Below, piece by piece: positions 46,517 to 54,890 of a stretch of DNA of 64,000 nt. The notes under the pieces are model-generated. The model had not been told where the DNA came from. It did not search any database and saw only the letters and a list, made by a program, of their open reading frames with translations. The DNA is from Enchytraeus crypticus (lineage: Eukaryota; Annelida; Clitellata; Enchytraeida; Enchytraeidae): contig CAJHZI010000308.1 of assembly GCA_905160935.1 (NCBI GenBank), positions 75,001 through 139,000 on the forward strand. Reading direction: 5' to 3'. Every line of letters starts with the position of its first letter. Within the stretch, counting starts at the first letter, position 1. A program made the position numbers and the translations under genes.

Positions 46517-49500
46517 ATTATTAGAGGTCTAATATGTATACCATCTTGGAATAAAACCCCCTTTGTATAAATAGGGGTAAGTCCAATTTTATTCTGTACA
46601 TAGGTCTTAATACATTTTTTCGTAAATCTAAATCCTCTGTTGACAGCGCTCATCTGCTTCCGACTTTGTAAACAACTTAAGTATGTTTTCTTGTTTAATA
46701 TCTCTATATTTTTACTATTACTTTGCTGTACTCCTTTAGCACTACACTTATCCTCTTCAGCTTTACCCTTATCGCCTTTAACTCCAAATACATAGTAGGA
46801 TTTACTACATAATGCAATCATTCCGTCTCCTTCACATTCTATTTTAAATAATCCTGGCTCTCTTTTATCATGTATTTTGTGTTCGACAGTATCTGTTCTA
46901 GGAAACCAATTAACTCTATCTCGTTCAAATGCATCTCTTAATTCCGGTTTTATTAAGTTTTCAAACTTATCTGTTAGTGCCATGTATGCACTATCTGTAT
47001 CCATTTCCATATACTGAAAATCTGATCTATCTAAATATTTATCGATGCAATCATAATAAAATTTTAGCATCCTGAGCTTTGAATAATCATAGACTGTACA
47101 GCCTATTTGGATGGGTATATTCTGTTTTATTGTTTTCTTTTTCTGAATCACTTCATATACTCCATTATATTCTGTTGCGTCATAAAATGTAGGTTTACAT
47201 TTTAATTTATTGAATTTCTTTTCGTCGCAGAACTGAGTCTTTTTATGTTTATTCTTATTCATTATCGTCCTACCAATGGAACTATTGCCTGAAATCTTTG
47301 CAGAATCTGCTATAATAGCATATTTTGTATCCACATCCCCCTTTCTTCTTTCATCACTTACCCAATCCGCGAATCCTTTAAATATCTTTCTAGGTATTGC
47401 TGGAATTACTCCATATAATTTAGTTACTCTACAACCGTGTTCTATTAGCCATTTTATCGTATCAGATGAGAGTAAGATTTGAGTTGCTTGTAAAGTTCCT
47501 ATCAATTTCTTCGACTTTGTGAATTTTCTTTTTATGTTCATGACTAGATTCTTTGTGAATTCACCACAGACTGATTCGTCATATTCCATATTCTTAAAAA
47601 TAGGACACATCTCACTAAAATATTCGTATTTGTCTTCGGGAACATTAATGTCTACTTCTAAGAAACCGTAGAATATATCTTTAAAATATTGTATATCTTT
47701 ATTACTGTAGTGTACAATGTGTTCTGTGGATATCCACTTAAGTTCACCACAGGGCATATCTAATCCTAGGCAATATAAATATAATGCATTTGCATCGAAT
47801 CCACATATCTTTTTCACCGTCTTACCAACTTTATCGTAAGTCCATTCCTTATTTTGTCGATCATAATGAACTCTGGTTATTTGTGTTTCATCTGTTTCGT
47901 GATATCTATGATAAACTATTGATGCACCACCAACAATATTTTTCTTAAATTTATAGAAAACTTCACTATTTTCGTTATTAATAATTCTAATTAGGGGATA
48001 CTTTTTATCGTATCGTTCTAACGCTTTTTGTCTATAAAATTTCTTATACAAGTCATCAGCTCTTTGTCTATTACAAGTTATACAAGCAATTACACAATTA
48101 TCTTTAGTATGCGATTTAGAACAGTCGATTCTATCTAAAGTCCACAAGTTCTTGTAATTATACGAAACTGGTTGCCAGCAGTAGTGACATGAATATTTTT
48201 CTTCAATTAGCAGTATTCTAACGTCATTTATTTCAATATAATTTTCTAGTGGTCTATTAGCTTTTACATCTTGTTCTTTGTACCCTTCAATTCTTTCTTT
48301 AATATTCGAATTAAATATAGTTTCTGTTCTACCATCTTTTGATTTGTCTTTTAGAAACACTTCAAAATCTTTAATAGAAAATTGAAACATAATATTTTCA
48401 CTTAATGCTGGTAAAGATGTTGCATCTTTGTACATGTCTAATTTAAATGTGTAATAGAACTCTTTCTGCTTTAAGCAAGCTTTCAACATCGGTCTTACAT
48501 CCAAATTGTTATACCATTTTAGTAGGTCTCTTATGTAAACTAATCCAATATCCTTCCAGTAGTCCATAAAGTTATTAAATTCATCTAAAGATAATTTAGT
48601 GTTTTTAAGTGTCGAGTCAAAATCTTCTACTTTTAGAACTGTTATTGGATAATCCAATTTTTCATAGGAATCTAACCACTCATATGGGAATATACCTTTA
48701 ACCTCACCCACATCGTAAGCTTTAATAAATTTATCTAGAGTTGTTCCAGCCGCACAGTATGACATCTGATCTAGAAAGAGAAATTGTGCTGTTTTTATAC
48801 ACTTGTATCTATTAGCAGTTTTCAATATGAAGGGATTTTTATCTCGCTTTAGTATTTCGGGCATGAACCCTTCATTAATCAGTAAACAGGTATCGTAGAA
48901 ACCTGAATTAAATCCAACTATTGGAATGCTAGAGCAGTACTGATTTAATTGACTTAGATACATTTCTCTTTTCTTCTCATTATCATATTGAGATATTTTA
49001 TCATATAAAGGTTTCATTTTTTGAATCATCAAATTTCTAGCAGTACTAGATACTTCATCGAAATATTGAAACATTTGGTTAGTTAATTCTTTAGGGTCTT
49101 TGACCAATATAAATTTTTCTTCTCTGTCATAACCGGGGGTATTGGTTGAAATTGAAACAGATATAGGAACATGCTGAGTTACATAGTTTAATTTCTTTAA
49201 TTTTGATACGTATTCATTAATCTTTAGTAGAAGAGATTCTAAATCAAAAATCATTAGGTATTCATATTTAAAATCTACTTCTACTTCAAAATATTCAGAC
49301 AATTCAACAACTACATTTCTTTTACACTGCCAGATATCAGATTTGCTATTAAATGAATCAGTATGTTCAACTTTACAAGTCTTGGAATGTCTGTCAAGAA
49401 GACAGGGTTTATCAAATCTGTATCCGCATCTATCGCACACAAAACTCTTTGCCAGTTTAAATAAATTTGTTACTACAGATAAATGATTTTCATATAAATT

Positions 49501-50418
49501 CAAATATTTAGGTTCTCTGTCGTAGTTAAATTTAGATTTTCTAATATATTTAATCGACTTATCTTCACTATAACATATGATATTTATTGCGTACACAGTA
49601 TTGGACTCATACTTGTCTAATTCATTAACGTAGTCAAATCCTGAATAGTTCTTAATTTTTTCTTCTGTTTGCTTTGCATCTAAATCGTAAAATTTTCTAA
49701 ATAACTCTTTTGCTTGCTTCAAATATCTGTCTTTCCTAGATCCATTAATGATTGCAAAACACCCCCATGCACACATGTTGTTTTTAATTTGATCTAGCGA
49801 TATTATGAATGCTGACGATTTTATATAATCTGGCAACTGAACATTTGCACCAACTGGGTAATCCAACCTAATTATTTTAACAGCCATTGCATAGACACCA
49901 ACTAATCTAGTTGACGAATCTGAGAAATCTAGACTAATTTTGTTCATAATTTCATCTCCAGTTAAATAGTGGAAAGTATTGTTAAAATCTTGGTAATTTT
50001 TAATTAGTTGGTATTTATCGAAATAGAATTGCTGAGACGGTTCAAATATTCTAACTTCATTAAGTATATTTTCGCAGGCATAACCAAACGCTATCTGAAG
50101 TTTAAAGGCATTATTTTCATTCATGTATATATCTGTCAAACACTTTTTTATATCATCAAAGGACTTAATACAGTTGTAGTAATACATTTTGATATACTTA
50201 TTATACTTTTCAATACCATGTCTCTTCCTTAAAGCAGATACTATCTTACGTATTTTATTTATATTGTTAGAGGGATTCAGTATCCAGAATTTCTCAATAT
50301 TGCATTTTCTATATTTTTTATTGAAATTTGTACGCTGTTTAGCAAGTGTCAGTCTTTTTATACTTTTATATCTTATTACTCTTCTTCTCTTCAAAGCTGG
50401 TGGTACTGTACTCTCCAT
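46513..50418 (-). CDS. POLB: Protein-primed family B DNA polymerase with HNH domain
   Basis: 1301 residues, full length for the family. An N-terminal C2HC finger lies near 327-350 (CDRCGYRF...HSKTC). Exonuclease motif I is YLMIFDLESLL near 390 and a second exonuclease block NSGFYDTCLL near 503. A complete HNH-type module lies near 745-788 (CHYC, TLDRIDCSKSHTKDN, CITCN). Polymerase motifs follow: A in FDANALYLYC near 877, B in SGNSSIGRT near 1046, C in YMEMDTDSAYM near 1138, and SKSYYVFG near 1206. It replicates the element, probably using a terminal protein primer. A separate terminal protein gene is not obvious; it may be the N-terminal region, as proposed for Polintons. Start in AAGTAAATGG. 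Confidence 0.95.
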   Translation of the reverse strand: MESTVPPALKRRRVIRYKSIKRLTLAKQRTNFNKKYRKCNIEKFWILNPSNNINKIRKIVSALRKRHGIEKYNKYIKMYYYNCIKSFDDIKKCLTDIYMNENNAFKLQIAFGYACENILNEVRIFEPSQQFYFDKYQLIKNYQDFNNTFHYLTGDEIMNKISLDFSDSSTRLVGVYAMAVKIIRLDYPVGANVQLPDYIKSSAFIISLDQIKNNMCAWGCFAIINGSRKDRYLKQAKELFRKFYDLDAKQTEEKIKNYSGFDYVNELDKYESNTVYAINIICYSEDKSIKYIRKSKFNYDREPKYLNLYENHLSVVTNLFKLAKSFVCDRCGYRFDKPCLLDRHSKTCKVEHTDSFNSKSDIWQCKRNVVVELSEYFEVEVDFKYEYLMIFDLESLLLKINEYVSKLKKLNYVTQHVPISVSISTNTPGYDREEKFILVKDPKELTNQMFQYFDEVSSTARNLMIQKMKPLYDKISQYDNEKKREMYLSQLNQYCSSIPIVGFNSGFYDTCLLINEGFMPEILKRDKNPFILKTANRYKCIKTAQFLFLDQMSYCAAGTTLDKFIKAYDVGEVKGIFPYEWLDSYEKLDYPITVLKVEDFDSTLKNTKLSLDEFNNFMDYWKDIGLVYIRDLLKWYNNLDVRPMLKACLKQKEFYYTFKLDMYKDATSLPALSENIMFQFSIKDFEVFLKDKSKDGRTETIFNSNIKERIEGYKEQDVKANRPLENYIEINDVRILLIEEKYSCHYCWQPVSYNYKNLWTLDRIDCSKSHTKDNCVIACITCNRQRADDLYKKFYRQKALERYDKKYPLIRIINNENSEVFYKFKKNIVGGASIVYHRYHETDETQITRVHYDRQNKEWTYDKVGKTVKKICGFDANALYLYCLGLDMPCGELKWISTEHIVHYSNKDIQYFKDIFYGFLEVDINVPEDKYEYFSEMCPIFKNMEYDESVCGEFTKNLVMNIKRKFTKSKKLIGTLQATQILLSSDTIKWLIEHGCRVTKLYGVIPAIPRKIFKGFADWVSDERRKGDVDTKYAIIADSAKISGNSSIGRTIMNKNKHKKTQFCDEKKFNKLKCKPTFYDATEYNGVYEVIQKKKTIKQNIPIQIGCTVYDYSKLRMLKFYYDCIDKYLDRSDFQYMEMDTDSAYMALTDKFENLIKPELRDAFERDRVNWFPRTDTVEHKIHDKREPGLFKIECEGDGMIALCSKSYYVFGVKGDKGKAEEDKCSAKGVQQSNSKNIEILNKKTYLSCLQSRKQMSAVNRGFRFTKKCIKTYVQNKIGLTPIYTKGVLFQDGIHIRPLII

Positions 50419-50462
50419 TTACTTATACTATTTATATATGAAAGAATTAATGATTTACTTTT

Positions 50463-50765
50463 TTACTGCAATAGAGACATCTCATAAATATGTCTCTTTG
50501 TTTTCACATGTCCAGATAAGCAGTACTCCTTGATTACTTTTCCACAAGTGCATACAATATCTCTAGCATGAGGGTTATTGTGATTGTGCACAAACATGTG
50601 TTTATTCATGTTACTGTAGGAAATTAATTTCTCACAAATTTCACAAGGTATTTTTTGTCTGTATGCTTCAGCTATACACGACTTACATTTATATGAGACA
50701 CCTACGCTTTTTGGAAATAAATCTCTAGATTTAGTTACTTTGCAAGTCTTACAGAAGGACTCCAT
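50463..50765 (-). CDS. Zinc-finger protein, likely early regulatory
   Basis: 100 residues with three cysteine/histidine clusters: CKTC...CKSC (residues 5-30), CEIC...HMFVH (residues 41-60) and a C-terminal CTC...HVKTKRH finger. The first looks like a zinc ribbon, the last is the U1/matrin-like finger shared with two other element proteins. Probable DNA or RNA binding. It lies directly upstream of the polymerase gene (44-bp gap). Start in TATTAAATGG. Confidence 0.65.
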   Translation of the reverse strand: MESFCKTCKVTKSRDLFPKSVGVSYKCKSCIAEAYRQKIPCEICEKLISYSNMNKHMFVHNHNNPHARDIVCTCGKVIKEYCLSGHVKTKRHIYEMSLLQ

Positions 50766-50773
50766 TTAATAGT

Positions 50774-50923
50774 ACCATTATTGGTGAAGTAAATTTTATA
50801 AGAGAATTATTAAAATCTCAGAATATAATAAATTCTATGAGAGAATTGATTCAAAAGAATTTATTACTTATCGATTCAATGTTTATATATTTATGTGAAG
50901 AAATGCTAACGGAGCTTGTATAG
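50774..50923 (+). pseudogene. Inverted remnant of the fibre-like gene 3' end
   Basis: Plus-strand frame reads TIIGEVNFIRELL, then MRELIQKNLLLIDSMFIYL, then EEMLTELV and TAG. The fibre-like protein at the other end closes IKELIIQKNLLLIDLGFLYF, then EQILSEVA and TAG. The DNA is also similar (AGAATTTATTACTTAT in both) and both stops are followed by TAAATG. It has no start codon of its own. Confidence 0.8.
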
Positions 50924-51081
50924 TAAATGACAACCTCCCTTTGAATTATGAACAACCAGAAAGTAACAAATATAACTAAATTAGTGTACACCTTGAGATA
51001 TCAGAAGAGTAAACAAGTTTTGAAGCAAATGAGTGAGATAATAAACAAATCTGGATATACATTTCTAAAGAAGCATCTGCG
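50924..51081. other. Non-coding spacer
   Basis: No gene seen; unique sequence leading into the palindromic repeats. Confidence 0.5.
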
Positions 51082-51459
51082 TCTTAGTAACGGCGATACT
51101 GCATGGTATCACGGTTGCTAAGGGCTTGTTTATGGTTTGAAGTCCGTTTCGTAATTCAACGATGATGTAAGTCAGTTATCAAGAACTTCATATTTGACAT
51201 TGTAAAATTTCCTTAGTAACGGTGATACTGCATGGTATCGCGGTTGCTAAGGGCTTGTTGAAGGTTTGAAGTCCGTTTCTCCATCCAAGGAAGATTATGG
51301 CATAGTTAGTAACATCTAGTCCTTAGCAACGGTGATACTGCTCAGTATCGTGGTTGCTAAGGGCTTGTGGAGATAGCTATTTGTTCAACATCACTATTTG
51401 AGAAACTTTATCAGACATCCTTAGCAACGGTGATACTGCTCAGTATCGCGGTTGCTAAG
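51082..51459. repeat. Four spaced 46-bp palindromes
   Basis: Copies at 51082-51128, 51211-51257, 51321-51367 and 51419-51459. Each has the form CCTTAGYAACGGTGATACTG - centre - GTATCGCGGTTGCTAAGG. The first two share the centre GATACTGCATGGTATC and the last two share ATACTGCTCAGTAT; both centres are palindromic. The first two also share GGTTTGAAGTCCGTTTC downstream. Possible replication origin, enhancer or binding array for an element-encoded protein. Confidence 0.9.
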
Positions 51460-52025
51460 CATGAGTTAAGTTATAGCGGGCCGTTGGTTTCGCTTCACAG
51501 CAGTGAAGTTAGTCACACAGACTGCCGCGTGAAGGCCGCCCGCTTTGAGTCTGCACTCTGAGTGATTAGTAATCATCACAGGCCTGCGTTGAGCTTTTTG
51601 TTATTCTGTATTTAGGCTTAATTCTCGCAAAGAAAAAAAAATATATATATATATTGAGGCAGGGCTTTTAAGATGGCGCCCTAATTCGCCATGTTACAGT
51701 ATCGTCGTCGGAAACATGCAGACATTTCTTGAGAGTGGGGGTGCCAATCACCCACCCCATCCGCTTCCTGATAATACTGTATGTTATATGTCATTTTGCC
51801 TGATAATTCATCAGTTTCCCAGAAATCACGACGTGGACGTAGACATATGAGATTCCCATTTTTCGATTTTTTTGTTGTTTTTTGGTTGTTTTTTAATTAT
51901 TTTTTTGGGGTTTTTTCTTGTTGTTACCGTAATACTTCACTTTATTAATTATTCAAAATATTTCAATTAAAATATAGAGTTCAATAACTCTAAACTTCTT
52001 TGGAATATAAATAAAATATATCAAA
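51460..52025. other. Non-coding region of the element
   Basis: GC-richer start (GCCGCCCGCTTTGAGTC) followed by T-rich tracts at 51840-51920. No gene with support; a 64-residue plus-strand frame crossing the palindromes is not convincing. It contains the 3' region of the 276-residue gene. Confidence 0.5.
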
Positions 52026-52856
52026 TTATTGCCATTCTGAGCCAATTGTGTCATCCTTGAACATTTTCCTTATCTTTGGTATCATATCTCGAAAATCTGT
52101 GAAACATATCTGTAAGTTTCCCAGGCCTGGGTATTTTTGTACAAGTTTAGCTAGGCTTCTGTACTGTCTTGCACTCTTTGAGTCTATACCTGTTTCCCTT
52201 AGACAAAATTGAGCCCATGTCTCTGTACATCTAGTTTTAATTTTATTAAGATCGAAATTAATCTTATAAATATTTAAATCTGTTCCAATATCTATATATG
52301 ACTTCAGTATTAATCCATTTATTTTCTCTAACTTTTTCTTTATAAACTCACCCATTTCAGTAAACTCTTGTGGCATTTTCTCAATTGTTTTATCATTTTT
52401 ATTGGATTCCTTACGTTCTAGAAATTGTTTCAAATATGAGTTAAATTCATTAACTTTCATCGCTTTAAAATTTAATTTAGGTTTTTTAATCATATTTTTA
52501 TTAGATTTTTTGTTCACATTTTTACTATTTCTTATTTGATCTAAAGTTATTTTTGGTTGTTTTTGAGTCTTTTGATCGGATGATCCGTTTGTTATAAGTT
52601 CTTCCACTAAAACAAGGGTATGTGTCAAATATTTTCTCCATTCTTTCAGGGCGGCCATATTTATAGAGTCTTCATTTACAATTCCTGTAGAAGTAGACTT
52701 GTCAGACAACTGAGCTGTAGGGCAGCCTACTTGATTTTCATTTCTTTTAAAATTATCCAGTAGATCATATTCATCTTCTAATATGTTTTCACTAACATCT
52801 CCGTCAGTGTCTACGCTACTTATTATGGCCGCCGGATCCCTATGCTTGTCAGCCAT
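52026..52856 (-). CDS. Putative regulatory protein with helical DNA-binding-like C-terminus
   Basis: 276 residues from ATG at 52856 (AGCATGG, a good animal start context); a longer frame beginning with TTG at 52865 is less likely. The N-terminal half is acidic and low complexity. The middle is very basic (NKKSNKNMIKKPK). The C-terminus TWAQFCLRETGIDSKSARQYRSLAKLVQKYPGLG is split here as TWAQFCLRETGIDSKSARQY and the following RSLAKLVQKYPGLG, and looks like a helix-turn-helix segment of a type I associate with Polinton unknowns. It stands apart from the packed block, has TATA boxes and lacks the TAAATG start, so it is the best candidate for an early regulator. Confidence 0.7.
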   Translation of the reverse strand: MADKHRDPAAIISSVDTDGDVSENILEDEYDLLDNFKRNENQVGCPTAQLSDKSTSTGIVNEDSINMAALKEWRKYLTHTLVLVEELITNGSSDQKTQKQPKITLDQIRNSKNVNKKSNKNMIKKPKLNFKAMKVNEFNSYLKQFLERKESNKNDKTIEKMPQEFTEMGEFIKKKLEKINGLILKSYIDIGTDLNIYKINFDLNKIKTRCTETWAQFCLRETGIDSKSARQYRSLAKLVQKYPGLGNLQICFTDFRDMIPKIRKMFKDDTIGSEWQ

Positions 52857-52879
52857 GCTAGACAAGCCCCCAAAAAGGC

Positions 52880-52887
52880 TATTTATA
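52880..52887 (-). promoter_or_regulatory. TATA box, proximal
   Basis: TATAAATA on the minus strand, 24 bp before the ATG at 52856. Initiation about 30 bp downstream would fall at the start codon, so the distal box is the better promoter for the full protein. Confidence 0.5.
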
Positions 52888-52939
52888 GGACACCCTCAAA
52901 ACAAACGACAATTTAGATCACTCGATCGAATAATAGGGG

Positions 52940-52947
52940 TATTTATA
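52940..52947 (-). promoter_or_regulatory. TATA box, distal
   Basis: A second TATAAATA, 60 bp further upstream and in similar sequence context, would give a leader of roughly 50-60 nt for the 276-residue gene. Confidence 0.6.
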
Positions 52948-53545
52948 AAGAGCCCGTCAAAAGAAAAATCGTAGTAGTGCTAATTTGCGAGAATTAAAAC
53001 CAAAAATTACAGAAAAACAAAGACTCAACAAACCTGTCTAGACAACTAATCAACTCAGAATGATGCAACAAAGCGTGGCATTGTGTAATTGGTCAGATTG
53101 CGCACGTGATATTGTTTATAAGTTATAGACAGAGGAGTTTAATAATTATGACCAATCGGAGATATCGTAACAAAAATTAGAGCGATCGTTCACAATAACA
53201 TTGAGCACTAAAATATTTCTATTAATTATTCACATAGTTCGATTTATTATTACAATTATAAATATTATTTGCTTGTTATTATTTTGAATATCGTTGAATT
53301 GGTTTACTTGTAAGCAAAAATGACTGAATGAGATCAATGAAGGCATAGGTGGTCCAGTGATTTTTAAAATGTAAATATTACAAATATTTATGCTGTATTT
53401 GTTAGTAGGAGTATCATATAATGTAGTAATCCTGGATTACCTATGAACTCAGTGATCGATGGAATTTAATGAGGGGGCGAATGTAATGAGATAAAAGTTT
53501 GGATACTTTCTCCAATGTTAATATATACAATGTAATTAGCAAAGT
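52948..53545. other. Non-coding subterminal region of the element
   Basis: AT-rich sequence between the early gene promoter and the right terminal repeat. No gene seen. Confidence 0.6.
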
Positions 53546-53694
53546 AGTAGTTAATTAAGAGTTCCCTTTGAGTACAAGTGACAAAGAGGTATAATTGGAC
53601 TACCTTAAGAGCGAACGAAGGTGAGCGAATTAAGGTGGTTCAATTGTACCCCCCTTTGGCACTGGTACTCAAAGGGAACTCTTAATTAACTACT
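53546..53694. repeat. Right terminal repeat with fold-back palindrome
   Basis: Inner arm starts AGTAGTTAATTAAGAGTTCC at 53546; the outer arm ends at 53694 and its reverse complement matches the first 30 bp perfectly. The outer arm matches the left terminus from position 31 inwards (CAGTGCCAAAGGGGGGTACA and beyond) but differs at positions 11-13 and 18-19. Confidence 0.92.
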
Positions 53695-53700
53695 CATATG
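53695..53700. repeat. Target-site duplication of the Polinton (right)
   Basis: CATATG, identical to 35990-35995. Confidence 0.92.
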
Positions 53701-54480
53701 TATCACACTGAACATGCAATTAGCATCTAATTTACATGTTCCTATGTTTATCATATTTGTTTTTAAACGCATTTACTGATTCTGCTTCTACAACTTCGCT
53801 TGGCAAACTATTCAAAGCATTTATAACTCTATGACTAAAGAAAAATTTCCTTAAATCTAGTCTACTTCAAAATTTACTAAGTTTATAAATATGTCCCCTA
53901 GTGTTTCTGTTGTTTGATAAATTAAACCAAACACTATGGTTAACTTTGCTGAAGCCTTTGAGTATTTTAAAAACTTCTATTAAATCTCCTCTAGTTCTTC
54001 TCTCACTTAAAGATGTTAATCCTACGAATTTTAATATATTCTCATAACTAAGTTTTTGGCAGTCAAATACCAGCCTTGTGGCTCTGGCTTGTACCCTTTC
54101 TAATTTGTCGATATCTTTCTGAGATATGGGCACCACGCCTGAACGCAGTATTCAAGTTTGGGCCGTACTAGAGCCTTTTATAGCCTTACCACAATATCTT
54201 TATTTCTACATGCAATTATTTATAACATCATCAATATCAAACTCATTATTATGTAAGGAGCATTCAAAGTTACATTTGAAGATCCTAGCCGGTACTGGCA
54301 TATTAACTAAATCCTCTTCCACTAAATCTCTTCCACAATTTATATGTACGTTTATATTATCATATGCTAAATTGACACTGCTATCTAAAATTTTATTTAG
54401 TCACATACAAAATGATTGTTTTTGTGATTATTTTAGTTGTGGCAATTTTACTACTTAAATTTCCGAATTAACATTTCGTG
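53701..54480 (-). pseudogene. LINE ORF2 C-terminal remnant interrupted by the Polinton
   Basis: The minus strand reads ALVRPKLEYC and WCPYL, then (after a frameshift near 54125) DIDKLERVQARATRLV, RRTRGDLIEVFKILKG and, near 53760-53850, RVINALNSLPSEVVEAESVN. This order is typical of CR1/Jockey-like reverse transcriptase C-termini. The 3' tail would continue into the left flank of the Polinton. Confidence 0.8.
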
Positions 54481-54721
54481 ATAGGTTATATGGATATGGG
54501 GTCTTTCATTAAATTCTTAAACAACACCAGAACAAAGATTATTATTTTATTCATTTTAATGTAAGCTTAAATGGGGTGTTTTATTGCATGATATCATAAG
54601 AGAGAAAGATGTTGTTTAAGAGGACTTCAGAACTATGAAGTCTTAGTATGAAGACTATGTGGACTTCAGGACTCGACCCGCTGTGTTCATCTTTTGTAAG
54701 CCATTCTACAAATCCAAAGAG

Positions 54722-54890
54722 TAAAGCTGGTAGAGAGAATGTTAAAGTCAGTTTCCTCAATGGAAAGCCATGTCAGTGACGGGCGAGCTCAGGAATCGTA
54801 CCACGCACATACTGATCCGCGGTCGAATATCTTACCGATATCGCCACTGGCTCGAGCCAGTAGCGAAGTCAGTAAGATATTCGATAAGAT
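54722..54890 (-). mobile_element. tRNA-derived SINE, family 1, head-to-head with a second head
   Basis: A nearly complete reverse copy ends at GCCACTGGCTC, and GAGCCAGTAGCGAAGTCAGT of a forward copy starts at once, then breaks off near 54890. The junction is a CTGGCTCGAGCCAG palindrome. Confidence 0.75.

Larger units (their letters stand above)
35996..53694. mobile_element. Complete Polinton/Maverick (adintovirus-like) element
   Basis: 17.7 kb with AG...CT termini, inverted terminal repeats of about 150 bp, and a perfect 6-bp target duplication. It carries the full set expected of this group: protein-primed DNA polymerase B, retroviral-type integrase, FtsK/HerA-type packaging ATPase, adenain-like protease, major and minor capsid proteins. 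It also carries fibre-like and lectin proteins. Gene spacing is tight (about 1-50 bp over most of the block) and all recognised genes are open. It lies in an intron of the IGSF9-like gene, mostly antisense to it, and interrupts an old LINE tail. Open genes and intact ends suggest recent insertion or activity; this is inference. Confidence 0.95.

Noticed and set aside
51082..51459. CRISPR-like array
   Set aside because: Only four long palindromes with uneven spacers in a eukaryotic element; no cas genes.
51367..51561. Plus-strand frame of 64 residues between palindromes
   Set aside because: It spans the repeats, has no TAAATG start and no recognisable domain.
52857..52865. Upstream TTG start for the 276-residue gene
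   Set aside because: Non-ATG start is unlikely here; ATG at 52856 has a good context three codons downstream.
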